A stretch of 64,000 nt of DNA from Sphingomonas_Q fennica_A (GTDB taxonomy: Bacteria; Pseudomonadota; Alphaproteobacteria; Sphingomonadales; Sphingomonadaceae): the NCBI GenBank assembly GCA_036946415.1, contig JAQIJD010000004.1, positions 1 through 64,000 on the forward strand, written 5' to 3'. Positions 47,616 through 54,738 of the stretch are shown here, piece after piece (within the stretch, counting starts at the first letter, position 1; the number at the start of each line of letters is the position of its first letter). The notes below the pieces were generated by a model. It saw nothing but the letters and a program-made list of their open reading frames with translations, was not told where the DNA came from and searched no databases. A program made the translations under genes and the position numbers.

Positions 47616-47644
47616 TAAGTATGATAACATTTTGCGCTTGTCGA
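47616..47644 (-). promoter_or_regulatory. Putative promoter of the galactoside receptor with overlapping TAAGTATGA motif
   Basis: On the minus strand TCGACA (47644-47639) and TACTTA (47621-47616) are spaced by 17 bases and lie about 22 bases before the receptor ribosome site. The plus-strand reading of the -10 region, TAAGTATGATAAC (47616-47628), shares TAAGTATGA with the operator at 37815, as a repressor site over the promoter would. Confidence 0.45.
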
Positions 47645-47728
47645 GACGATTTGATGGCGCGCCTTATGCGATATGGGGTTATCGTGCAGGTGCGTCCGGC
47701 GGGACACAGTGGCATCATCGCCGGAACA

Positions 47729-47738
47729 TGTATGATAA
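47729..47738 (+). promoter_or_regulatory. TGTATGATAA motif before the alpha-galactosidase gene
   Basis: GTATGATAA occurs here and at 47619-47627, 111 bases apart, in the region between the divergent receptor and GH36 genes. It lies 12 bases before the GH36 ATG and may be a second operator of the same regulator, or a -10-like element (TATGAT). Confidence 0.4.
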
Positions 47739-47749
47739 GGGAGTGAGGG

Positions 47750-49972
47750 ATGGTGATGAGGCAAGGGGTGGCCGCACTCGTCGCGGCGGGGCTCGGGTGC
47801 GCGCCGGCCGCGGCCGAAAGCGGCTATGATGCCGCCACCCGCCTGTTCCGGCTGGACGGCGGCGCCGTCACCTACGCATTCCGCATCGCCGGCGACGGGC
47901 TGCTCCAGTCGGTCTATTTCGGCCCCCGCCTGCGCCCCGGCGATCCGATCGACGCGCCCGACGCGCGCCAGATGAGCGGGTTCGACGTCGCCACCAACGT
48001 CGTGCCGCAGGAATATGCCGGCTGGGGCGGCGGCCTGTTCGCCGAACCGGCGCTGAAGGTCGCCTTCCCGGACGGCAACCGCGATCTCGTGCTGAAATAT
48101 GCGTCGCACCGGCTCCAGCCCGATGGCGTCACCGTCGAACTGCGCGACATCGAACGGCCCGTCACCGTCACCCTGCGCTATGCGATCGACCGGGCGACCG
48201 GCATCCTCGGCCGCTCCGCCGTGATCCGCAACGCCGGCCGCACCGACCTGCGCGTCGATCAGGCGATGGCCGCCACCTACGTCCTGCCCGTCTCGCGCGA
48301 CTATCGCCTGCATTTCCTCACCGGCCGCTGGGGCGCGGAATGGACGCGTCAGGACCGCCCCGTCACGGCCGGCGCCACCGTGCTGGAAAGCCGGCGCGGA
48401 TCGACCGGCAGCGAGAACAACCCCTGGTTCGCCATCACCCGCGACGATCGCACCACCGAGGAAGACGGGCCGGTCTGGTTCGGCGCGCTGGCGTGGAGCG
48501 GATCGCACCGCATCTCGATCAACCAGGACGTCGCCGGCCGCACGCGCGTGACGGGGGGCTTCAACCCGTTCGATTTCGCCTACCGGCTCGCCCCCGGCGA
48601 AAGCCTGGAAACGCCCGTCTTCTACGCCGGCCAGACGGAAGCGGGCATGGGCGAGGCATCGCGCCTGTTCCACCGCTTCGAGCGCCAGCGCATCCTGCCC
48701 AAGGACGGCGCCGCGCAGCCGCCGCTGCGCAAGATCCTCTACAACAGCTGGGAGGCGACCGAATTCAAGGTCGACGAACCCGGCCAGATGGCGCTGGCGG
48801 AGAAGGCGGCGAAGATCGGCGTCGAACGCTTCGTGATGGACGACGGCTGGTTCGGCGCGCGCAACGACGACAAGGCGGGGCTGGGCGACTGGACGGTCAA
48901 CCGCACCAAATTCCCGAACGGCCTGAAGCCGCTGATCGACCGGGTCAACGGCCTCGGCATGGAATTCGGCCTGTGGGTGGAACCCGAGATGGTCAATGCC
49001 GACAGCGATCTCTACCGCGCGCATCCCGACTGGGTGATCAACTTCGCCGGCCGGCCGCGCACCGAAGGGCGCAACCAGATGGTCCTCAACCTCGCCCGCC
49101 CGGACGTGCGCGACCATATCCTGACGACGCTCGACACATTGCTGCGCGAGAACCGCATCAAGTTCCTGAAGTGGGACTATAACCGCAACTGGTCAGAACC
49201 CGGCTGGCCGGCGGTGGCGCCGGCCGACCAGCAGAAGATCTACGTCGACTATGTCCGCAATCTCTATGCGATCCTAGCCGAGCTGCGCCGCCGCCATCCG
49301 GGCGTGGAGATCGAAAGCTGTTCGGGCGGCGGCGGGCGCATCGACCCCGGCATCATGGCGCTGACCGATCAGGTGTGGACGTCGGACAATACCGATCCGG
49401 TCGATCGGATGCTCATCCAGGACGGCTATACGCAGGCCTATGCGCCCGCGGCGATGATGGCGTGGGTGACGGACAGCCCCAATTTCGTCAACAAACGGGC
49501 CACCCCGCTCGATTTCCGCTTCCTGTCCGCGATGCAGGGCGGCCTCGGCATCGGCACCAACCTCAACCGTTGGACGGATGCCGATTTCGAGACGGCGACG
49601 CGCTACGTCGCCATCTACAAGCGCATTCGCGAGACGGTGCAGCGGGGTGACCTCTATCGCCTGGCCCGGCCGACGCCGGGCAATCCGCAGGCGACGACGC
49701 TCTACGTGTCGGCCGATCGCGGCCAGGCGGCGCTGTTCGCGATGGTGCAGGGCACGCAGCGGCTCGATCCGCGCGGCCCCGTGGTGCTGCGCGGGCTCGA
49801 TCCCGCCGCCACCTACCGGATCGAGCGGATGGATGGCGCACCGCTGGCGGAGGGCACGCCCGCCAGCGCCAGCGGCGCCTATTGGATGGGGCGCGGGCTG
49901 GACGTGCCGTTGCGCGGCGATTTCCAGGGCGCGGGCTTCATCCTGACCCGTGCCGGTGCGGCGGCGCGATGA
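47750..49972 (+). CDS. Alpha-galactosidase, glycoside hydrolase family 36
   Basis: A 740-residue retaining exo-alpha-galactosidase, apparently exported (signal peptide MVMRQGVAALVAAGLGCAPAAA). The N-terminal beta-supersandwich covers about 25-330. The TIM barrel contains MDDGWFGARNDDKAGLGDW and GLWVEPEMVN. The catalytic nucleophile is Asp476 in FLKWDYNRNW, and the acid/base is Asp546 in WTSDNTDPVDR, after ESCSGGGGRID. A C-terminal beta domain ends GFILTRAG. The signal peptide puts hydrolysis in the periplasm, so free galactose would be released there. It overlaps the KDGal kinase gene as ATGA. Confidence 0.95.
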   Translation: MVMRQGVAALVAAGLGCAPAAAESGYDAATRLFRLDGGAVTYAFRIAGDGLLQSVYFGPRLRPGDPIDAPDARQMSGFDVATNVVPQEYAGWGGGLFAEPALKVAFPDGNRDLVLKYASHRLQPDGVTVELRDIERPVTVTLRYAIDRATGILGRSAVIRNAGRTDLRVDQAMAATYVLPVSRDYRLHFLTGRWGAEWTRQDRPVTAGATVLESRRGSTGSENNPWFAITRDDRTTEEDGPVWFGALAWSGSHRISINQDVAGRTRVTGGFNPFDFAYRLAPGESLETPVFYAGQTEAGMGEASRLFHRFERQRILPKDGAAQPPLRKILYNSWEATEFKVDEPGQMALAEKAAKIGVERFVMDDGWFGARNDDKAGLGDWTVNRTKFPNGLKPLIDRVNGLGMEFGLWVEPEMVNADSDLYRAHPDWVINFAGRPRTEGRNQMVLNLARPDVRDHILTTLDTLLRENRIKFLKWDYNRNWSEPGWPAVAPADQQKIYVDYVRNLYAILAELRRRHPGVEIESCSGGGGRIDPGIMALTDQVWTSDNTDPVDRMLIQDGYTQAYAPAAMMAWVTDSPNFVNKRATPLDFRFLSAMQGGLGIGTNLNRWTDADFETATRYVAIYKRIRETVQRGDLYRLARPTPGNPQATTLYVSADRGQAALFAMVQGTQRLDPRGPVVLRGLDPAATYRIERMDGAPLAEGTPASASGAYWMGRGLDVPLRGDFQGAGFILTRAGAAAR

Positions 49973-50838
49973 CCGGCGCCGTCATCGCCATCGACTGGGG
50001 CACCACCAACCGCCGCGCCTATCGCCTGTCCGCGGACGGCCGGGTGGAGGATCGCGTCGAGAGCCGGGACGGCGTCGCGGCGATGCGGCGGGGCGATTAT
50101 CCGGTGGTGATCGCCGGGACGCGGGCCCGCTTCGGCGATCTGCCGGTGCTGGCCGCAGGCATGGTCGGATCGACCCGCGGCTGGCGGGAGGCACCCTACG
50201 TGCCCGCGCCCGCCGGCCTCGCCGAGATCGCCGCCGCGCTGCTGCCGGTGGCGGACGGCGTGCGCCTCGTCCCCGGCATGGCGCAGCATGCCGGATCGCC
50301 CGACGTGATGCGCGGCGAGGAGGTGCAGGTGCTGGGCGCGGTGGCGGCCGGGCTGGTGCCGGCCGATGCGCTGGTCATCCAGCCCGGCACGCATGCCAAA
50401 TGGGTGACGGTGGCGGGCGGCCGCATCGCCGGCTGGCGGACGCGGATGACGGGCGAGCTGTTCGCCTTGCTGCGCGACCGCAGCATCCTGGCCGAGATGA
50501 TGGCCGCCCCCGCCGCGCCCGGCCCGGCCTTTGCCGAAGGGATCGGGCGCGGCGGGGAGGATCTGCTCGGCGCATTGTTCGAGGTGCGCGCCTCCGTCCT
50601 GCTGGGGCGGCGCGACGCGGCGGACGGGGCCGCCTTCGCCAGCGGGCTGCTGATCGGCGCCGAGATCGCCGCCGCCTTCGCGAACGGCGGCCCGCGCGAT
50701 GTCTATCTGCTTTCCGAAGGCGCACTCGCCACGCTCTATGCCGCCGGCATCGCGGCGGCGGGCGGGCGCGCCTATCCGATCGACAGCACCGCCGCCTTCG
50801 TGGCCGGCATCCACCACCTGCGGGAGCTTGCCCGATGA
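49969..50838 (+). CDS. dgoK: 2-dehydro-3-deoxygalactonokinase
   Basis: A 289-residue kinase that phosphorylates 2-dehydro-3-deoxygalactonate on the 6-position, following DgoD. The phosphate loop AIDWGTTNRRAYRL opens the protein. Further family segments are GMVGSTRGWREAPYVPAPA, VPGMAQHAGSPDVMRGEEVQ and PGTHAKWVTV, with the catalytic Asp region in the second domain (SEGALATLYAAGI). The length matches DgoK. It overlaps GH36 upstream and the aldolase downstream by four bases each, so the three are co-translated. Confidence 0.93.
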   Translation: MTGAVIAIDWGTTNRRAYRLSADGRVEDRVESRDGVAAMRRGDYPVVIAGTRARFGDLPVLAAGMVGSTRGWREAPYVPAPAGLAEIAAALLPVADGVRLVPGMAQHAGSPDVMRGEEVQVLGAVAAGLVPADALVIQPGTHAKWVTVAGGRIAGWRTRMTGELFALLRDRSILAEMMAAPAAPGPAFAEGIGRGGEDLLGALFEVRASVLLGRRDAADGAAFASGLLIGAEIAAAFANGGPRDVYLLSEGALATLYAAGIAAAGGRAYPIDSTAAFVAGIHHLRELAR

Positions 50839-51473
50839 CCGATACCGCCGAACGCTTTCGCCAGGCGCTGGCCGCCTGCCCGCTCGTCGCCATCCTGCGC
50901 GGGATCACCCCCGGGGAGGCCGAACCGGTGGGCGAGGCGCTGGTCGCCGCCGGCTTCGCGCTGATCGAGGTGCCGCTCAACTCGCCCGATCCGTTCGACA
51001 GCATCGCACGGATGGCGGCGCGGCTGGGCGATCGGGCGATGGTCGGCGCGGGCACGGTGCTGCGGGTGGCGGACGTGGATCGCGTGGCGGCGGCGGGCGG
51101 GCGGCTGATCGTCTCGCCCAACAGCGACCCCGCGGTGATCGCCGCAAGCGTTGCGGCCGGGCTGGTCTCGCTGCCCGGCTACGCCACGCCGACGGAGGCC
51201 TTCGTCGCGCTGGCGGCGGGCGCGCACGGCCTGAAGCTGTTTCCCGCCGATGCCACCCCGCCCGCGATCCTGAAAGCGCATCGCGCGGTGCTGCCTAGGC
51301 AAGTGCCCGTCCTCGCCGTCGGCGGGATCACCCCGGCCTCGATCCCCGGCTGGCGCGCCGCCGGGGCGGACGGCTTCGGCCTCGGCTCCAACCTCTACCG
51401 GCCGGGCAAGCCCGCCGCCGACGTGGGTAAAGACGCGGCGGCGTTCGTGGCGGCGCTCGACGGTCCCGCCTGA
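50835..51473 (+). CDS. dgoA: 2-dehydro-3-deoxy-6-phosphogalactonate aldolase
   Basis: A 212-residue class I aldolase of the KDPG/KDPGal family that cleaves 2-dehydro-3-deoxy-6-phosphogalactonate into pyruvate and glyceraldehyde-3-phosphate. The general base Glu is in FALIEVPLNSPDPF, and the Schiff-base Lys in HGLKLFPADATPPAI. VGAGTVLRVADVD and VPVLAVGGITPASIPGW are the remaining family markers. LNSPDPF after the Glu is as in DgoA rather than Eda (KDPG). It is the last gene of the operon; the next gene starts 41 bases on. Confidence 0.93.
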   Translation: MTDTAERFRQALAACPLVAILRGITPGEAEPVGEALVAAGFALIEVPLNSPDPFDSIARMAARLGDRAMVGAGTVLRVADVDRVAAAGGRLIVSPNSDPAVIAASVAAGLVSLPGYATPTEAFVALAAGAHGLKLFPADATPPAILKAHRAVLPRQVPVLAVGGITPASIPGWRAAGADGFGLGSNLYRPGKPAADVGKDAAAFVAALDGPA

Positions 51474-51514
51474 CGCTGCTGCGCCCGGATGCCGCCGTGC
51501 GGCGTTGGGCGGGG

Positions 51515-52006
51515 ATGACGGACGAAGACGAACGCTGGATGCGCGAGGCGATACGCGTCGCGCGGTCGAAGGGCAGCGATCCTGCCACCTCGCCACTCGG
51601 CTGCGTGATTGTGCGCGACGGCCGGGTGATCGCGGCCGAGCGCAACCAGACGCAGGAATTGCCCGACGCGACCGCCCATGCCGAGATGATGGCGATCCGC
51701 CGCGGCTGCGAGGGGCTGGGCGACATGGAGCTGCGCGGCGCGACGCTTTATTCGACGCTCCAGCCCTGCGGCATGTGCACGATGGCGTCGATCTGGTCCA
51801 AGGTCGGCCGCGTCGTCTACGGCGCGGGGCGGGACGACGTGCACCCCATGTATTTCGAGGCGCGGCACGTCGATACGCTCGCCTTCATCGCCGATGCCTA
51901 TCGTGACGATATCGTCATCGAGGGCGGCTGCCTCGCCGCCGAATGCGCTACGCTCTACTACGGCCCCGACGATGAAGTGCCGGAAGAGGAACAGGGCAAT
52001 CTATGA
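51515..52006 (+). CDS. CMP/dCMP-type nucleoside deaminase
   Basis: A 163-residue zinc deaminase of the cytidine/guanine deaminase-like group. The zinc site comprises His-Ala-Glu in ATAHAEMMAI and the Cys pair in LQPCGMCTMASIW, with the Glu as proton shuttle. PLGCVIVRDGRVIAAERNQT is the strand before it. The base could be guanine, adenine in tRNA, or cytosine: the C-terminal length is like guanine deaminase-type enzymes. The ATG at 51515 begins MTDEDERWMREAIRVA, usual for the family. It overlaps the next gene as ATGA. Confidence 0.88.
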   Translation: MTDEDERWMREAIRVARSKGSDPATSPLGCVIVRDGRVIAAERNQTQELPDATAHAEMMAIRRGCEGLGDMELRGATLYSTLQPCGMCTMASIWSKVGRVVYGAGRDDVHPMYFEARHVDTLAFIADAYRDDIVIEGGCLAAECATLYYGPDDEVPEEEQGNL

Positions 52007-52200
52007 GCAGGATCGACCTCAATGATGCGACCGCCGAAGCGCTCGATGCGATCCCCGCGCTGAAGGGCCACGGGTTCGAGATCGTCCGCTATCGCGAGGA
52101 GCGCGGCCGCTTCACCGCGCTGCGCCAGCTGGACGAGGTGCCGGGCCTCGCCGCCAAGACGGACGGGCTGGACGACGTGCTGACGGTGGGGGCGGCATGA
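52003..52200 (+). CDS. Helix-hairpin-helix small protein
   Basis: A 65-residue protein with one helix-hairpin-helix pair of the ComEA type: IDLNDATAEALDAIPAL, then GHGFEIVRYREERGRFTALR and LDEVPGLAAKTDGL. Proteins of this fold usually bind DNA or act as small scaffolds; here there is no signal peptide or membrane helix. It overlaps the deaminase gene before it and the DUF4126 gene after it, ATGA in both cases. Confidence 0.8.
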   Translation: MSRIDLNDATAEALDAIPALKGHGFEIVRYREERGRFTALRQLDEVPGLAAKTDGLDDVLTVGAA

Positions 52201-52658
52201 TCCGCTCGCTCCTCATCGGCCTCGTCGCGGGCCAGCGCGGCATCACCCCGCTGGCGGTGATCGCCACCGCCACGCGGCGCGGCACGCTCGCCCCCGATTT
52301 GCCGCTGCAACCGCTGCTGCGCCATCCCGTCGTCGCCGCCGGGGCGGCCGCGCTGGCCGCCGCCGAGATGGCGGGTGACAAGATGGAGAGCGCGCCCGAT
52401 CGGATCGTGCCCGCCGGCCTCGCGGTGCGTAGCCTGACGGCGGCTTATGCCGGGGCGGCGCTCGCCCCGCGCGGCCGGCGGGTGCAGGGCGCGGCGGTGG
52501 CGGTGGGGGCGGCGCTGATCGGCTCCTACGCCGGCTGGCGACTGCGCTGTGCGCTGATGCGGCGCTACGGCCAGACCGCGACGGGCTTCGTCGAGGATGC
52601 GATCGTCTTCGCCGGCGGCCTCGTCGTCGCCGACCCGGACCTCGCCACCCGGCGCTGA
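52197..52658 (+). CDS. DUF4126 membrane protein
   Basis: A 153-residue integral membrane protein of the DUF4126 family, of unknown function. Glycine/alanine-rich hydrophobic segments at about residues 5-25, 45-60, 75-93 and 95-115 suggest four helices, and KMESAPDRIVPAGLAVR lies in the usual linker. It closes a three-gene operon (deaminase, helix-hairpin-helix, DUF4126). Confidence 0.8.
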   Translation: MIRSLLIGLVAGQRGITPLAVIATATRRGTLAPDLPLQPLLRHPVVAAGAAALAAAEMAGDKMESAPDRIVPAGLAVRSLTAAYAGAALAPRGRRVQGAAVAVGAALIGSYAGWRLRCALMRRYGQTATGFVEDAIVFAGGLVVADPDLATRR

Positions 52659-52744
52659 GGGCGGCGCTGCGACAAGCCAGAGCCGCGAAGCGGCAGAAGC
52701 AGATCGCGCCCGTTTCAATCCGCGACGGCGCCGCGAGCGCAACA

Positions 52745-52776
52745 CCTCCGCGTCTCCGCGCCTCCGCGCCTCCGCG
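52745..52776 (+). repeat. Four tandem copies of an 8-mer, YCTCCGCG
   Basis: CCTCCGCG, TCTCCGCG, CCTCCGCG, CCTCCGCG lie in direct succession in the gap between convergent genes. No gene is seen in 52659-52803. Confidence 0.85.
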
Positions 52777-52803
52777 TGAACAAATTCCCCGATAGCGGAG
52801 GCT

Positions 52804-53163
52804 CTACACGCTCTGAATACCGAAGGCGTACCAGACCCCCTCGGCATGCACGTAGAGCTGGACCGTCCCGTCCGTGACCTCGCCCGTGAAATGCCCCGCC
52901 GCCCCGCGATCGAAACCGCGGACGGTGGCGCCATCGACCGTCATATGGATCGCGGTGCCCACCCCAACATCGCGCAATTCGGGCAGGCTGCCGCCGAACC
53001 GCACGGCGCGATCGCCGTCATAGCCCTGGACGTGGCCGTCGCGCGCTTCCGCCGCGATCCGCAGGTGGCGGCCGCCGGCATGGTCGTAGACGCCCGCCAC
53101 CTTGCGGCCCGAGACGAGGGCGTAAGCGGCGGCGGCGACGAGCGCTCTGGTATAGGCGTGCAT
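52804..53163 (-). CDS. Hypothetical protein
   Basis: A 119-residue protein of unknown role. The N-terminus MHAYTRALVAAAAYALVSGRKV is a short amphipathic or weakly hydrophobic helix, perhaps a signal anchor. The rest is beta-rich: VYDHAGGRHLRIAAEARDG, RAVRFGGSLPELRD, GTAIHMTVDGATVRGFDRG, and a C-terminal VQLYVHAEGVWYAFGIQ. The composition and repeating GYDGD/GFDRG turns suggest a small beta-sandwich or barrel. It lies alone between the DUF4126 gene (convergent) and the amidohydrolase upstream on the same strand. Confidence 0.6.
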   Translation of the reverse strand: MHAYTRALVAAAAYALVSGRKVAGVYDHAGGRHLRIAAEARDGHVQGYDGDRAVRFGGSLPELRDVGVGTAIHMTVDGATVRGFDRGAAGHFTGEVTDGTVQLYVHAEGVWYAFGIQSV

Positions 53164-53218
53164 GGCGCCGCCTGACATCGGGCGGCGCGGGGATCAAGCC
53201 CCGCCCGCCCGATCGCCC

Positions 53219-54682
53219 TCACTCGCTTTTGCCGTCCTTGCGATAGTCGAGGTCGGGCGCGTCATTCTCGAGCAGCGCCTTGTAGACGAAATCGGGTCCG
53301 CGGCGACGGTCCAGTTCCTGCTTCGCCGCGGCGATCACCTCCGGGCTGCGGAACAGTTCGGCCCCGGTCAGCGCCATCGCCTTGGCGGCGACCATCGCGC
53401 CCTTGACGCCGGTCGAGGTGCCGCTCGCCGCCACCGCCTGCCAGCTGTGCGCCGCCGTTCCCTCCACCCAAGTCGCCGCCGCGAGGCCGACGGTGGGCGT
53501 GGTGTAGCTGACGTCGCCGACGTCCGACGAGGCGGAATAGACCTGGCCGCTGCTGTAGGGCGGCACCGCCGTCCCCACCGCCGGCCGCCGCGTCGCGGGC
53601 AGCGACTGCTTCATCCGATCGGCGAAGGCGCGCTCGGCCGGCGTATAGTCGATCGCGGCGACGCGGCTGAGGTTGCGGTGCATCACCTGCCCCAGCGCAT
53701 CGTTGGGCAGCGTGTCGAACGTGCCGCCGACCTGCGCGAAGGTCACCGTCGTGCCGGTGCCGAGTGCCGCACCCTCGGCCGCCTTCTTCACCCGGCCCAT
53801 GATCTCGGACACCACCTTCTGGTCGGGATGGCGGACGTAATAATAGACTTCGGCCGCATCCGGCACCACGTTCGGCGCCTTGCCGCCATCGGTGATGACG
53901 TAATGGATGCGCGTCTCCTGCGGCACATGCTCGCGCATCATGTTGACCATCATGTCCAGCGCCTCGACCCCGTCGAGCGCGGAGCGGCCCCGGTCGGGCG
54001 CGGCGGCGGCATGGGCGGAGACGCCCTTGAAGCGGAACTTGCCGGAAACGTTGGCGAGGGCATGGCCCTGATCGGCGCTGTTGCGATCGGATGGGTGCCA
54101 GTGGATCATCGCATCCACGTCCTTCGTCAGGCCCGATTTGACGAGGAACACCTTGCCCGATCCGCCTTCCTCGGCCGGGCTGCCGTAGACGCGGACCTCG
54201 CCGTCGACCCTGTTGGCGATCATCCAGTCCTTGATCGCGATCGCCGCCCCCACCGATGCGGCACCGAACAGATTGTGGCCGCAGCCATGGCCGTTGGCGA
54301 GGCCGGCCTGCGGCCCCCGTTCGGGGCTGGCCGCCTGCGACAGGCCGGGCAGCGCGTCATATTCGGCGAGCAGGCCGATCACCGGCCCCTTGCCGCGCTT
54401 GAAGCTGGCGACGAACGCGGTCGGCATCCCCGCCACGCCCGCCTTGATCGTGAAGCCGGCGGTGCGCAATTCCTGCTGGAGCCGCTGGCTGCTGCGCGCC
54501 TCCTGATAGCCGACCTCGGCGAAGCTCCAGATGTCGAGCGCGGTCTTCGACAGGCGCGGGCCGTAGGCGTCGACATCCGCCACGATGGCGCGGGTCGATG
54601 CCTCGTCGAGCGGGGCGGCGGTGGCCGCGGCGGCGGCGAAGCTGGCGGCGGCCAGCGCCGCCCAGGACGTGAAGAGATGCAT
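53219..54682 (-). CDS. Exported M20 amidohydrolase (p-aminobenzoyl-glutamate hydrolase-like)
   Basis: A 487-residue metallo-amidohydrolase of the M20D group, similar to AbgB and acyl-amino-acid hydrolases. A signal peptide ends near ATA-APLDE. Metal-binding segments follow family order: AEYDALPGLSQ, GHGCGHNLFG, SPAEEGGSGK, then a dimerisation domain with FRFKGVSAHAAAAPDRGRSA, and a late His in GTAAHSWQ. It lies 56 bases downstream of a TonB receptor on the same strand, so the substrate may be an imported N-acyl amino acid or peptide. The start ATG at 54682 gives the signal peptide. Confidence 0.9.
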   Translation of the reverse strand: MHLFTSWAALAAASFAAAAATAAPLDEASTRAIVADVDAYGPRLSKTALDIWSFAEVGYQEARSSQRLQQELRTAGFTIKAGVAGMPTAFVASFKRGKGPVIGLLAEYDALPGLSQAASPERGPQAGLANGHGCGHNLFGAASVGAAIAIKDWMIANRVDGEVRVYGSPAEEGGSGKVFLVKSGLTKDVDAMIHWHPSDRNSADQGHALANVSGKFRFKGVSAHAAAAPDRGRSALDGVEALDMMVNMMREHVPQETRIHYVITDGGKAPNVVPDAAEVYYYVRHPDQKVVSEIMGRVKKAAEGAALGTGTTVTFAQVGGTFDTLPNDALGQVMHRNLSRVAAIDYTPAERAFADRMKQSLPATRRPAVGTAVPPYSSGQVYSASSDVGDVSYTTPTVGLAAATWVEGTAAHSWQAVAASGTSTGVKGAMVAAKAMALTGAELFRSPEVIAAAKQELDRRRGPDFVYKALLENDAPDLDYRKDGKSE

Positions 54683-54738
54683 GTCGGTCCTTCCGGTCGA
54701 TCCGGCCCCCGCCATGCGGGGGCCGATGTCAGTGTGCG

